This document shows positions 24,826 through 31,646 of a DNA stretch of 33,905 nucleotides, in pieces. Location: assembly GCA_023259115.1 (NCBI GenBank), contig JAHFQW010000017.1:1-33905 (forward strand). Reading direction: 5' to 3'. The stretch comes from an archaeon. GTDB taxonomy: Archaea; Nanobdellota; Nanobdellia; Woesearchaeales; GW2011-AR9. Below the pieces are notes generated by a model. That model made no database searches and was not told the origin of the DNA. It worked only from the letters and a program-made list of their open reading frames with translations. A program made the translations under genes and the position numbers. Each line of letters begins with the position of its first letter. The stretch's first letter is position 1.

Positions 24826-25275
24826 ATGTCATCACCAACCAAAAAAATATCGCAACAAGAAAAAATCCAGACGCTTCTCAAAAGCAATACCCTTATGGTT
24901 CTCTCCACCACAAACTCCCGTAATCAAAGCCAAAGCGCACTCGTTGCGTTCACCCAAACAGAAAACTTCGAAATAATCTTTGGTACATTTTGCACAACTA
25001 GAAAATATGCTAACTTGAAATGCAACCCTTCCGTCTCAATCGTTATCGGCTTAGACGAACGGCTCAACAAAACCATCCAAATAGAAGGAACAGCACAAGA
25101 AGCAGCAACACTACTCCAAGCCAAAGAATGGCAATCTCTCCAACTCAAAAAAAATCCAGCTTCAAAAAAATATGCTTCTCACCAACACCAACGCTATTTC
25201 AAAATCACACCCGCCTGGATGCGTTATTCCGATTTTTCCAAAACAACAGAAGAGATATTTGAAGTACATTTCTAA
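24826..25275 (+). CDS. Pyridoxamine-phosphate-oxidase-like FMN-binding protein
   Basis: 149 aa, the usual size for a single split-barrel domain. Characteristic segments are IQTLLKSNTLMVLSTTN (first strand), QSALVAFTQ, IIFGTFCTTRKYANLKCNP (the phosphate/FMN contact region with T-x-x-K) and VSIVIGLD. The end WMRYSDF fits the PPOX family. Such proteins bind FMN or F420 and reduce or oxidise small molecules; the substrate is unknown. Independent of its neighbours: a TATA-like TTTTAAATAA lies about 40 nt upstream, just after the hairpin element. Confidence 0.8.
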   Translation: MSSPTKKISQQEKIQTLLKSNTLMVLSTTNSRNQSQSALVAFTQTENFEIIFGTFCTTRKYANLKCNPSVSIVIGLDERLNKTIQIEGTAQEAATLLQAKEWQSLQLKKNPASKKYASHQHQRYFKITPAWMRYSDFSKTTEEIFEVHF

Positions 25276-25302
25276 ATGAAAACAAGAACAATTAGAAACT
25301 AC

Positions 25303-26205
25303 TCAACCCCAAGAATCCAAAACATGTTCCAAAAATCTCGTCACCGGAATAATTCTTTTCCGATAATACTCTTTTTTATAAGGCTGTGATTTTGATTTCA
25401 CTTTAGGATGATTTCCCGAAATCAATACCCCTGCAATATACTCTCGACCTGCCAACAAATGTCCCAGCACACGATGGCGTCCTTCATAAATAATATTTCT
25501 GCCTAATTTGTCATGATATACCCACAGAGGCTCTGTTTGCAATCGTTCATTACGCTGTAAAGAAAAAGCAATATCTGTAATATGAGGCGTCATTTTTTCT
25601 TCAACTATTTCTCCTGCTGGCCGTAAGCGTGTACTCTTCACATAAAGATCTTTGGTATTAAACCAATACGTCAAACCAATCTTACGCTCCTCACATCTAA
25701 AAAAAGAAAATCCCTCTCCCGATTCGGAATAAAACTCATTCTCAATACGCGCAAAAGGATAGTACAAATTAATCTCTTTTCCTTCTTGAGCAAACGCTAC
25801 AAGTACATTTGGTTTCAAATACGCTCTCCATCCCTTCCCCCCTCGCTCAAAATACCTCTCCCCTGCGTTACATTTTCGATCAATCTCTCTATAATCAAAT
25901 CCATCCCCTGTATCTTGCACACGAACAACCACTCCATATTTTCCCACATACTTCTCAATTCCTAGTGATTTATTTGGATTTCCTCTATTTCCTCTCTTAA
26001 GAGCATTGCCAATCGCGCCCAAAATTGCCCCCGGATCACTCACCTCCGTAAAAGCATCTCTAAGATATTCAGAAAATAATCTTCCAAAAGTTTTCTCTTG
26101 CTTGGGGGTATAATAATCTAACAGATTCTCTAAACTCAAATCCTCTCTCTGTACCACCTGTATTTTTTCAATCCAATTCTCCCCAGAATGTTGAAACGTA
26201 ATCAT
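25303..26205 (-). CDS. GHKL-type ATPase domain fused to a ParB-like domain
   Basis: 300 aa. The track start is a TTG at 26220; I prefer the ATG at 26205, which forms an ATGA overlap with the stop of the upstream gene. Residues about 30-150 resemble anti-sigma-type histidine-kinase ATPase folds: GAIGNALKRGNRGNP (N-box), VRVQDTGDGFDYREI (G1 box) and YFERGGKGWRAY (G2-like lid). The usual Glu before the N-box Asn is Gly here. The C-terminal part has IIYEGRHRVLGHLLAGREY, like the GxxR.R.A.. motif of ParB/Srx-type domains. I know no standard protein with this combination; the domain calls rest on motifs alone. Confidence 0.6.
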   Translation of the reverse strand: MITFQHSGENWIEKIQVVQREDLSLENLLDYYTPKQEKTFGRLFSEYLRDAFTEVSDPGAILGAIGNALKRGNRGNPNKSLGIEKYVGKYGVVVRVQDTGDGFDYREIDRKCNAGERYFERGGKGWRAYLKPNVLVAFAQEGKEINLYYPFARIENEFYSESGEGFSFFRCEERKIGLTYWFNTKDLYVKSTRLRPAGEIVEEKMTPHITDIAFSLQRNERLQTEPLWVYHDKLGRNIIYEGRHRVLGHLLAGREYIAGVLISGNHPKVKSKSQPYKKEYYRKRIIPVTRFLEHVLDSWG

Positions 26206-27020
26206 CTTTTTCTCATCCAATCGTCAATTTCTTCTACAAAAAGAGGAGCAGACCTAATCAATTTCTCCAAATCACCTAATTCATTCTTGCCCCAATTCAA
26301 ACGCAACTCAAAACATCGTTCAATAATCTCTGGCTCACTAATAATCTGCTCAAAATTTCGCACCCCCATCTCAACAAAGCTCAAACGTCGATATGCAAAT
26401 TCCCTCCAGAACAGATTTCCATACATCACTATATCTAAAACACGATCGATAACTAATGATGCTTTCTCAATGCGGTAATCAATCTCTTTACACCTAAACG
26501 AAGGTGGCAGTGCCACATTCTTAAACGTCTGCCTAGTGGGCCCCATTTGCAGTAACACTTTTCGCAATTCTGAAATATACTTAGGAACAATCCTTTGCGC
26601 AAAACTCGCGCCATACCTCAAATAGTCCTCCTCAAGCGCATCAACATGTAAAATTATTTTTGGATCCTCACCTATTATTGGCTTATTATATTCACCTAAT
26701 AACCACGCAATAAACGGTTCAACTCTCACATCACCCCCACGAATCTGATAATTACAATTAATATCAAATTGTCGTGCAACTTCATTACTTAGCGTATTCA
26801 AGTCCGAATACAACTCTAATTCTATTCTCTCTGTGGGCAACGCTAAAAACACATCAATATCAGAAAAACCCGCAACATGCTCATTAATGGCATAAGAACC
26901 ATAAAAAAAAGCTGATTCAATCTTTTTATTTTTCTCTAAATCAGTACAACACTCTACAATATAATTTGCAGCAATATCATATTGCGAGCGCGTTGGAAAG
27001 TAAGAATCAAGAGATCTCAT
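26202..27020 (-). CDS. Minimal nucleotidyltransferase-fold protein
   Basis: 272 aa. FFYGSYAINEHVAGFSDIDVFLAL (residues about 38-60; quoted parts: YGSYAINEH, GFSDIDVF) is the GS...DxD signature of the polymerase-beta-like nucleotidyltransferase superfamily, with a possible third acid in RVEPFIAW. The C-terminal half is helical and may bind a partner or substrate. Such proteins add nucleotides to antibiotics, proteins or RNA, or act as antitoxin/toxin pairs (MNT/HEPN). It overlaps the kinase gene upstream by 14 nt and the GHKL gene downstream by 4 nt, so all three are translated together. Confidence 0.75.
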   Translation of the reverse strand: MRSLDSYFPTRSQYDIAANYIVECCTDLEKNKKIESAFFYGSYAINEHVAGFSDIDVFLALPTERIELELYSDLNTLSNEVARQFDINCNYQIRGGDVRVEPFIAWLLGEYNKPIIGEDPKIILHVDALEEDYLRYGASFAQRIVPKYISELRKVLLQMGPTRQTFKNVALPPSFRCKEIDYRIEKASLVIDRVLDIVMYGNLFWREFAYRRLSFVEMGVRNFEQIISEPEIIERCFELRLNWGKNELGDLEKLIRSAPLFVEEIDDWMRKR

Positions 27021-27915
27021 CTAACTCCTCGCACGTAGCATGAAACAGACCGTTATGTCTAACCGCCACGCTTCCGGCCTTTGTAGCTCTCTCTGCAACA
27101 GACCTCAAATTCTCACCTTGCAAATAAAAATGTACCATCACCGCAAGTGCCGTATCCCCTGCCCCCGTTTCATCAACTATTTTTTTCCCAGTATGTTTTA
27201 ATCTAGTATTACAAATAAGAAATGGTTTTGCTAAATCTCTTAAAAACAAAGCCGAACCTCTCATACCTCGAGTAAGAAAAATATCTGTATTCAATTTTCG
27301 TTGCAACTGTTGTGCAGAACATATATCTTCTGTATGTGGTACGACCATTTGACAATCAGCACTATTCATCTTAACTATCGTAGCTCCTCTGCATGCCAAA
27401 ACATTCTCTGGCTTCGCATCAATAAAAATAGGTTTCTTAATTTTTCGTTGTTGTGCTAACAACTTCTTAATCAACGGTGGTGTTATCATGCCATTTTGAT
27501 AATCTACCACAACCAAAGCATCATATTCCCTGCATTTCTCAAGTATCTTTTTTATGTGTTCTGAAGTAATCGGCATTCTATCTTCATACGCCACACGAAA
27601 TATTTTATTGTTATTCTCAATAACTCTTTGTCGCACTGATGTTCGTCTGGAATTATCAACGAGTACGTTAAAGTTTACTTTTTTCTCACAAATCAGTCCA
27701 TCCAATAATTTTCCTTCCACATCATTACCTACAACTCCAAATAAATCTACATTATTTCCTAGAGTTACAAGATTAATTGCCACATTAGCCGCTCCTCCTG
27801 CCTGCCATAGCTCTTGCCTGGCATCATACACCGGCGCACTTTCTCTATGACGTACATATTGGACAAACACATTCTTATCTAAAATAACATCTCCAATTAC
27901 CGCAACTGTTGCCAT
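27007..27915 (-). CDS. PfkB-family sugar kinase, RfaE/HldE kinase-domain-like
   Basis: 302 aa, the normal length. The start VIGDVILDKNVFVQYVRHRESAPVYD (quoted part: GDVILDKNVFVQYV), then AGGAANVAINLVTLG and VDETGAGDTALAV (catalytic Asp in GAGD), match the heptose-7-phosphate kinase type of PfkB enzymes. It phosphorylates a sugar with ATP. In bacteria the RfaE kinase works with a nucleotidyltransferase to make ADP-heptose; the next gene here is also a nucleotidyltransferase, though of a different fold, so a sugar-nucleotide link is only suggestive. First gene of the operon; its promoter lies in the 116-nt divergent region with 28032. Confidence 0.8.
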   Translation of the reverse strand: MATVAVIGDVILDKNVFVQYVRHRESAPVYDARQELWQAGGAANVAINLVTLGNNVDLFGVVGNDVEGKLLDGLICEKKVNFNVLVDNSRRTSVRQRVIENNNKIFRVAYEDRMPITSEHIKKILEKCREYDALVVVDYQNGMITPPLIKKLLAQQRKIKKPIFIDAKPENVLACRGATIVKMNSADCQMVVPHTEDICSAQQLQRKLNTDIFLTRGMRGSALFLRDLAKPFLICNTRLKHTGKKIVDETGAGDTALAVMVHFYLQGENLRSVAERATKAGSVAVRHNGLFHATCEELDEIS

Positions 27916-28031
27916 TTCACATAAAATCTAAACTACTTTTTTAAATCTTTCTCTTTTAAAAAGTAGTAACAAAAAAGCAAATTTTTCTTTAATAAGAAAA
28001 CCTATTTATATCCATACAAAAATCAACATAC

Positions 28032-28622
28032 ATGTTTGATTACAAAATCGCTCTTGGTATTACTGCGGTCATTATGGGAATTCTAAGTTACATCCCCTAT
28101 TTTCGTGACGTATTCACAGGAAAAACCAAACCTCACGCATTTACCTGGTTTGTCTGGTCACTATTAACTGCTATTGCTTTTTTTGCTCAACTCATTGAAC
28201 ATGCTGGCGCAGGTGCATGGGTCACCGCAACAACCTCTCTATTTTGCTTCATCGTATTCTTATTTGCATTAGTCAGAGGCCATAAAGACTTCCCTATTGT
28301 AGATTGGCTTTGTTTGGCCTCAGCACTATTCTCCTTGGCACTCTGGTTTTTCACAAAAAATCCCCTTGTCGCAATCATTCTTATAACTCTCACCGATGCC
28401 ATAGCGTTCATACCTACATTTCGTAAAAGCTTCTCCCATCCTTGGGAAGAAACAATTATGTTATATGCCATTGCCGCAATAAAATTTGCCCTTGGTCTAT
28501 TCGCATTAGAAACAATAAATCTAACCACCTATCTCTATCCCGCATCTTTAGTCATTATGAACTCTCTATTTACCCTAACTCTTTTCATTCGCCGTAAACA
28601 GCTCAAAAGAAAATCTGTATAG
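28032..28622 (+). CDS. PQ-loop (SemiSWEET-like) membrane protein
   Basis: 196 aa with about seven hydrophobic helices. Two similar halves are visible: GILSYIPYFRDVFTGKTKPH near residues 16-35 and AIAFIPTFRKSFSHPWEE near 119-136, both of the form hydrophobic-Tyr/Phe-x-Pro-x-Phe-Arg, the mark of PQ-loop repeats that form sugar or amino acid transport channels. The N-terminal half continues with HAFTWFVWSLLTAIAFFAQ. Likely an integral membrane transporter; substrate unknown. TATA (TATTTATATCC near 28013) lies about 20-25 nt before the ATG. The TAG stop is supplied by the hairpin element that follows. Confidence 0.75.
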   Translation: MFDYKIALGITAVIMGILSYIPYFRDVFTGKTKPHAFTWFVWSLLTAIAFFAQLIEHAGAGAWVTATTSLFCFIVFLFALVRGHKDFPIVDWLCLASALFSLALWFFTKNPLVAIILITLTDAIAFIPTFRKSFSHPWEETIMLYAIAAIKFALGLFALETINLTTYLYPASLVIMNSLFTLTLFIRRKQLKRKSV

Positions 28623-28713
28623 ATGAGTTTGAATAACCTTATTTTTCATCAACATTCAAACTCATTCTTAGAGAAGTTTGACTAAAAATATGAATTAATC
28701 AAACTTCTCTATA
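28618..28713. repeat. Simple two-hairpin TATAGA-family element
   Basis: Hairpin 1: ATGAGTTTGAAT/ATTCAAACTCAT (28623-28634/28654-28665), perfect 12 bp. Hairpin 2: TAGAGAAGTTTGA/TCAAACTTCTCTA (28669-28681/28699-28711), perfect 13 bp. Loop sequences align with those of the copies at 4708 and 24523. This copy has no inserted modules, so it serves as the ground plan. Ends: TATAGATGAG... on the left, TATAGAGAAG... on the opposite strand at the right, each preceded by TA. Confidence 0.8.
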
Positions 28714-28749
28714 GGTAGCTTTGAACACCACTAATCTTAAACAGAAACC

Positions 28750-28758
28750 TTTATAAAA
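28750..28758 (+). promoter_or_regulatory. TATA box of the eL41 gene
   Basis: TTTATAAAA is centred 27 nt before the ATG at 28781, which supports the longer, leaderless start of this very short gene. Confidence 0.75.
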
Positions 28759-28780
28759 CACCTCTATCTTTTCACGCTAC

Positions 28781-28888
28781 ATGAAACGAAGTTCACGACG
28801 CTGGAAGAAAAAAGGTCAAATGCGCTGGAAATGGCAGCGCAAAAAGATCAAAAAGGAAAAGCGCCGTAGAAAGTTAAGTGCTGCATAA
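28781..28888 (+). CDS. rpl41e: Ribosomal protein eL41
   Basis: A 35-codon gene below the ORF-track cutoff. The stretch MRWKWQRKKIKKEKRRRK is a close match in pattern to eL41 (MRxKWRKKRxRRLKRKRRK), the small Arg/Lys-rich helix that sits at the bridge between ribosomal subunits. The leaderless ATG at 28781 gives a 13-residue basic N-terminal extension (MKRSSRRWKKKGQ) compared with the canonical protein; the internal ATG at 28820 would give the normal length. The TATA position supports the first ATG, but use of both cannot be excluded. It lies upstream of the rRNA operon, with one gene between. Confidence 0.85.
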   Translation: MKRSSRRWKKKGQMRWKWQRKKIKKEKRRRKLSAA

Positions 28889-28937
28889 TTTCAATTTTAT
28901 TTCTCAACACATTTTTAGAGTTTTATTCATTTGTTGT

Positions 28938-29034
28938 GATACCCCGCTGCTTGCAGCGATTGGGTACCTCTGATAATCATATCGAGCGGGGTTCATAACA
29001 TTAAAAATACCCCGCCCCTTGGGGCGATTGGGAT
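28938..29034 (+). repeat. Pair of GC-rich bulged hairpins with covarying stems
   Basis: Two copies share the frame CCC-CGCnnn-TT-nnnGCG-ATT-GGG. Copy 1 (28942-28964): CCC CGCTGC TT GCAGCG ATT GGG. Copy 2 (29010-29032): CCC CGCCCC TT GGGGCG ATT GGG. The inner base pairs change on both sides together, so the fold is what is kept. Between them AGCGGGGT (28985-28992) can pair with ACCCCGCT of copy 1 or ACCCCGC of copy 2, so alternative folds exist. GC content is far above the surroundings. Possibly a REP-like mobile repeat or a small RNA; no ORF is present. Confidence 0.7.
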
Positions 29035-29072
29035 TTTTATTTCATTAACATCATAATTAAAATTTTATCTTT

Positions 29073-29681
29073 CTACAACAACCCTTCTTTATTCAATTCC
29101 CTAAGTGCTTCATTCAAATATAAAATAGCCCAATTTCGCAAAAACAACGCTCCCTGATAATAATCAACATTATGCATGCTATACATAAACATCTTATTGC
29201 AACCCTCTTCTGGATTGATACAATACTTCTCATTCTTCTCCACATTAAATTTAATTAATTTTCCAAACATCAATTTCTCTCGTTCCAACTCACTCTCTAG
29301 ATATAAGCTCCCTCCCGCATTGCGGCTAATAGAAAAATCAGTTACAAATCCTCGTTCATCAGACAAGACCAAATCCTCCCAAAACCCCAACCGTTGCCGT
29401 CCATATTTATCTTTCACAACAATCGCAGATTCATTCAAATAACTCTCTTTAATCCACTTTTTTCTCTTTATCTCTTCAGAATTATTCTCAGGTAAAGTGC
29501 TAACATACTCAGACAAATCAGCATACCACTCCGTAGCTGCTTGTCTAAACACTTCCGCCGCCATTTCTTTTTTAAACATAATCTTCGCACGCAACAACGT
29601 CGGATAAATCGGAATTTGAAAGCGGTTTTCCCCAATAATTGGCAGCTCCTCTTTGTGTAACAACAATTCTTCTAATAACAT
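29073..29681 (-). CDS. Unrecognised protein (202 aa)
   Basis: The track start at 29699 is a TTG only about 10 nt from a strong minus-strand TATA box (TTTTATAAAA, centre 29709). The ATG at 29681 is 28 nt from that box, as for leaderless genes here, so the protein probably begins MLLEELLLHKEEL. Soluble, charged, no signal peptide. It contains FWEDLVLSDERGFVTDFSISRNAGG and a Cys pair in CINPEEGC, the latter possibly structural. I do not recognise the family. The gene is divergent from the rRNA operon (about 105 nt between TATA boxes and starts). Confidence 0.7.
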   Translation of the reverse strand: MLLEELLLHKEELPIIGENRFQIPIYPTLLRAKIMFKKEMAAEVFRQAATEWYADLSEYVSTLPENNSEEIKRKKWIKESYLNESAIVVKDKYGRQRLGFWEDLVLSDERGFVTDFSISRNAGGSLYLESELEREKLMFGKLIKFNVEKNEKYCINPEEGCNKMFMYSMHNVDYYQGALFLRNWAILYLNEALRELNKEGLL

Positions 29682-29785
29682 AATCTCACTCGAGCTCAAA
29701 ACGTTTTATAAAAAAGAGTATGATACAAAACAACTATCGGTGTTCATTTTTTCTGACGATAAGCATTTTCCCCAAAAGAGAAACA

Positions 29786-29794
29786 TTTATAAAT
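29786..29794 (+). promoter_or_regulatory. TATA box of the rRNA operon
   Basis: TTTATAAAT preceded by the purine-rich GAGAAACA (BRE-like) predicts transcription from near 29815, leaving a leader of about 160 nt before 16S. Confidence 0.7.
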
Positions 29795-29814
29795 AAGTGA
29801 CCTTCCCAAAATAA

Positions 29815-29975
29815 AACAATATGTGTGCTCAATTAATCTTGAGTATGAATTAGGTGATCCAATTTCCTTGATACGACGATAAACGACGTAAATCTTTAAG
29901 TTTTAAGTATGTGGCCGATAACTGTGAGTAATACAGGATCAAGAAATTCTAATCTTAGATTTCTAACAAACAATG
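29815..29975 (+). other. 16S rRNA leader
   Basis: No ORF. AATTTCCTTGAT (29861-29872) can pair with ATCAAGAAATT (29938-29948) with one bulge, and a smaller AGAAAT/ATTTCT hairpin (from 29942) follows just before 16S. I could not find a convincing long helix with the 16S 3' flank. Confidence 0.45.
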
Positions 29976-31445
29976 AGTTCCCGTTGATCCTGCGGGAGAG
30001 TGCTGCTATTGGAGTTCGATTAAGCCATGCAAGTCGGAGGCCAGCAATGGCCAGGCTGAAGGCTCAGTAACACGTCAATAATCTGCCCTACAGTTCGGGA
30101 TAACCTTGGGAAACTGAGAGTAAAACCGGATAGATACTTGGTACTGGAATGTTCTTGTATTGAAAAGTAATGCTGTAGGATGAGTTGGCGGCTGATTAGG
30201 TAGTTGGTGGTGTAACGGACCACCAAGCCTTCGATCAGTACGGGCCGTGAGAGCGGGAGCCCGGAGAGGGGTGCTGAGACACTAGCCCCAGCCCTACGGG
30301 GTGCAGCAGGCGCGAAAACTTTACACTGTACGGAAGTGCGATAAGGGAACTCCAAGTGCTCATACACTGTATGGGCTTTTGCCAAGTGTAAATAGCTTGG
30401 CGAATAAGTGGTGGGTAAGACGGGTGCCAGCCGCCGCGGTAACACCTGCGCCACAAGTGGGACTCACTTTTATTGGGCCTAAAGCGTTCGTAGCCGGACA
30501 AGCCAGTCTTGAGTGAAATCGATGCGCTTAACAAATCGACGTGCTTGAGATACTACTTGTCTAGAGACTGGGAGGGGTTAGGGGTATTCCGGAGGGAGCG
30601 GTAAAATGTTATAATCTCCGGAGGACCACCTGTGGCGAAGGCGTCTAACCAGAACAGGTCTGACGGTGAGGAACGAAAGCTAGGGGAGCAAACCGGATTA
30701 GATACCCGAGTAGTCCTAGCTGTAAACGCTGTGAACTAGATGTGGCATATTCTTCGGGAATGTGCCGTGTCGGAGTGAAGACATTAAGTTCACCGCCTGG
30801 GAAGTACGGTCGCAAGGCTGAAACTTAAAGGAATTGGCGGGAGAGCACCACAAGGGGTGCGGCGTGCGGTTTAATTCAACTCAACGCGGGGAATCTCACC
30901 AGCAGCGACGGCAGAATGAAGCTCAGTCTAAAGGGCTTAGCTAACGAGCCGAGAGGTATTGCATGGCCGTCGTCAGCTCGTGCCGTAAGGTGTCCTCTTA
31001 AGTGAGGTAACGAGCGAGACCCATACCCATAATTGCTAGCAGGTGCTTTAGCATGACTGAGCACTTTATGGGGACTGCCGTGGAAACACGGAGGAAGGTG
31101 TGGGCAACGGTAGGTCTGTATGGTCCGAATCTGCTGGGCTACACGCGCGCAACAATGGCGATGACAATGGGATGCAACACCGAAAGGTGGAGCTAAACCT
31201 CTAAACATCGTCTTAGTTTGGATTGAGGATTGTAACTCATCCTCATGACAACGGAATCCCTAGTAATCGGGCTTCATCACGGCCCGGTGAATATGTCCCT
31301 GCTCTTTGCACACACCGCCCGTCAAACCAACCGAATTGGGTTCAGGTGAGATTCAGCTTCAAGTTGCATCAAATCTGGATTCGGTGAGGTGGGTTAAGTC
31401 GTCACAAGGTATCCGTAGGGGAACCTACGGATGGATCACCTCCTT
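29976..31445 (+). rRNA. rrs: 16S ribosomal RNA
   Basis: Begins near TTCCCGTTGATCCTGCGGGA (archaeal 16S 5' end with two paired substitutions in helix 1) and ends with GGATCACCTCCT, which holds the anti-Shine-Dalgarno CCTCC. Conserved landmarks in order: GTGCCAGCCGCCGCGGTAA, ATTAGATACCCGAGTAGTCC, AGGAATTGGCGGGAGAGCAC, GCACACACCGCCCGTC. Length about 1470 nt, so there is no large insertion or intron. Some universal archaeal primer sites are altered (see findings). The small ORFs called in this region are shadows. Exact ends are approximate. Confidence 0.95.
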
Positions 31446-31462
31446 TTTTTTATTTTTACATC

Positions 31463-31488
31463 GATGTCAATACTAATCTTTTGGCATC
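31463..31488 (+). repeat. Hairpin in the 16S-tRNA spacer, repeated before 23S
   Basis: GATGTCAA (31463-31470) pairs with TTGGCATC (31481-31488) with one G.T. The end ATCTTTTGGCATC (31476-31488) recurs exactly at 31887-31899 before 23S, where it closes a similar hairpin with ATGTCAAAAG. Confidence 0.55.
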
Positions 31489-31530
31489 ATCTCCAAAAAT
31501 ACAATCGTTTGGGCCCGTAGCTCAGGGGTA

Positions 31531-31555
31531 CTTCGCATATTTGTGAAGCTCAAAA
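31531..31555 (+). other. tRNA intron 1 (D loop)
   Basis: 25 nt between AGGGGTA and GAGC. The insert forms CTTCGCA/TGTGAAG (with one G.T), then CTC, which can pair with GGG of the D loop, leaving TA and AAAA as bulges: a relaxed bulge-helix-bulge. Boundaries are uncertain by 1-2 nt. Confidence 0.7.
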
Positions 31556-31571
31556 GAGCGCCTGCCTTGCA

Positions 31572-31590
31572 GGATATATGTATCTCAGAA
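31572..31590 (+). other. tRNA intron 2 (anticodon loop, canonical 37/38 position)
   Basis: 19 nt after CTTGCA. Internal stem GGATA/TATCT, and TTG of the exon can pair with CAG of the insert, leaving CA and AAA bulges. This is the most common site of archaeal tRNA introns. Confidence 0.8.
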
Positions 31591-31612
31591 AGCAGGAGGC
31601 CTCGGGTTCAAA

Positions 31613-31632
31613 AAGATCAACATCATTGAAAG
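31613..31632 (+). other. tRNA intron 3 (T loop)
   Basis: About 20 nt within the T loop. TTCAA (31607-31611) pairs with TTGAA (31626-31630), with three-nt bulges AAA (31612-31614) and AGT (31631-31633) and an inner GAT/ATC stem: an almost ideal bulge-helix-bulge splicing motif. Splicing restores the standard T loop TTCAAAT. Confidence 0.8.
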
Positions 31633-31646
31633 TCCCGACGGGTCCA

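Larger units (their letters stand above)
31511..31646 (+). tRNA. tRNA-Ala(UGC) with three putative introns
   Basis: Acceptor stem GGGCCCG (31511-31517) pairs with CGGGTCC (31639-31645), including the G3.U70 pair that marks alanine tRNA; A73 is 31646. D stem GCTC/GAGC, anticodon stem CCTGC/GCAGG with anticodon TGC, and T stem TCGGG/CCCGA are all complete. The gene is 136 nt; removing 25, 19 and 20 nt from the D, anticodon and T loops gives an ordinary 72-nt tRNA. It sits between 16S and 23S, a usual place for tRNA-Ala in euryarchaea. CCA is not encoded. Confidence 0.9.

Noticed and set aside
29976-31445. Intron or large insertion in 16S
   Set aside because: Length and the order of conserved landmarks are normal for an archaeal 16S.
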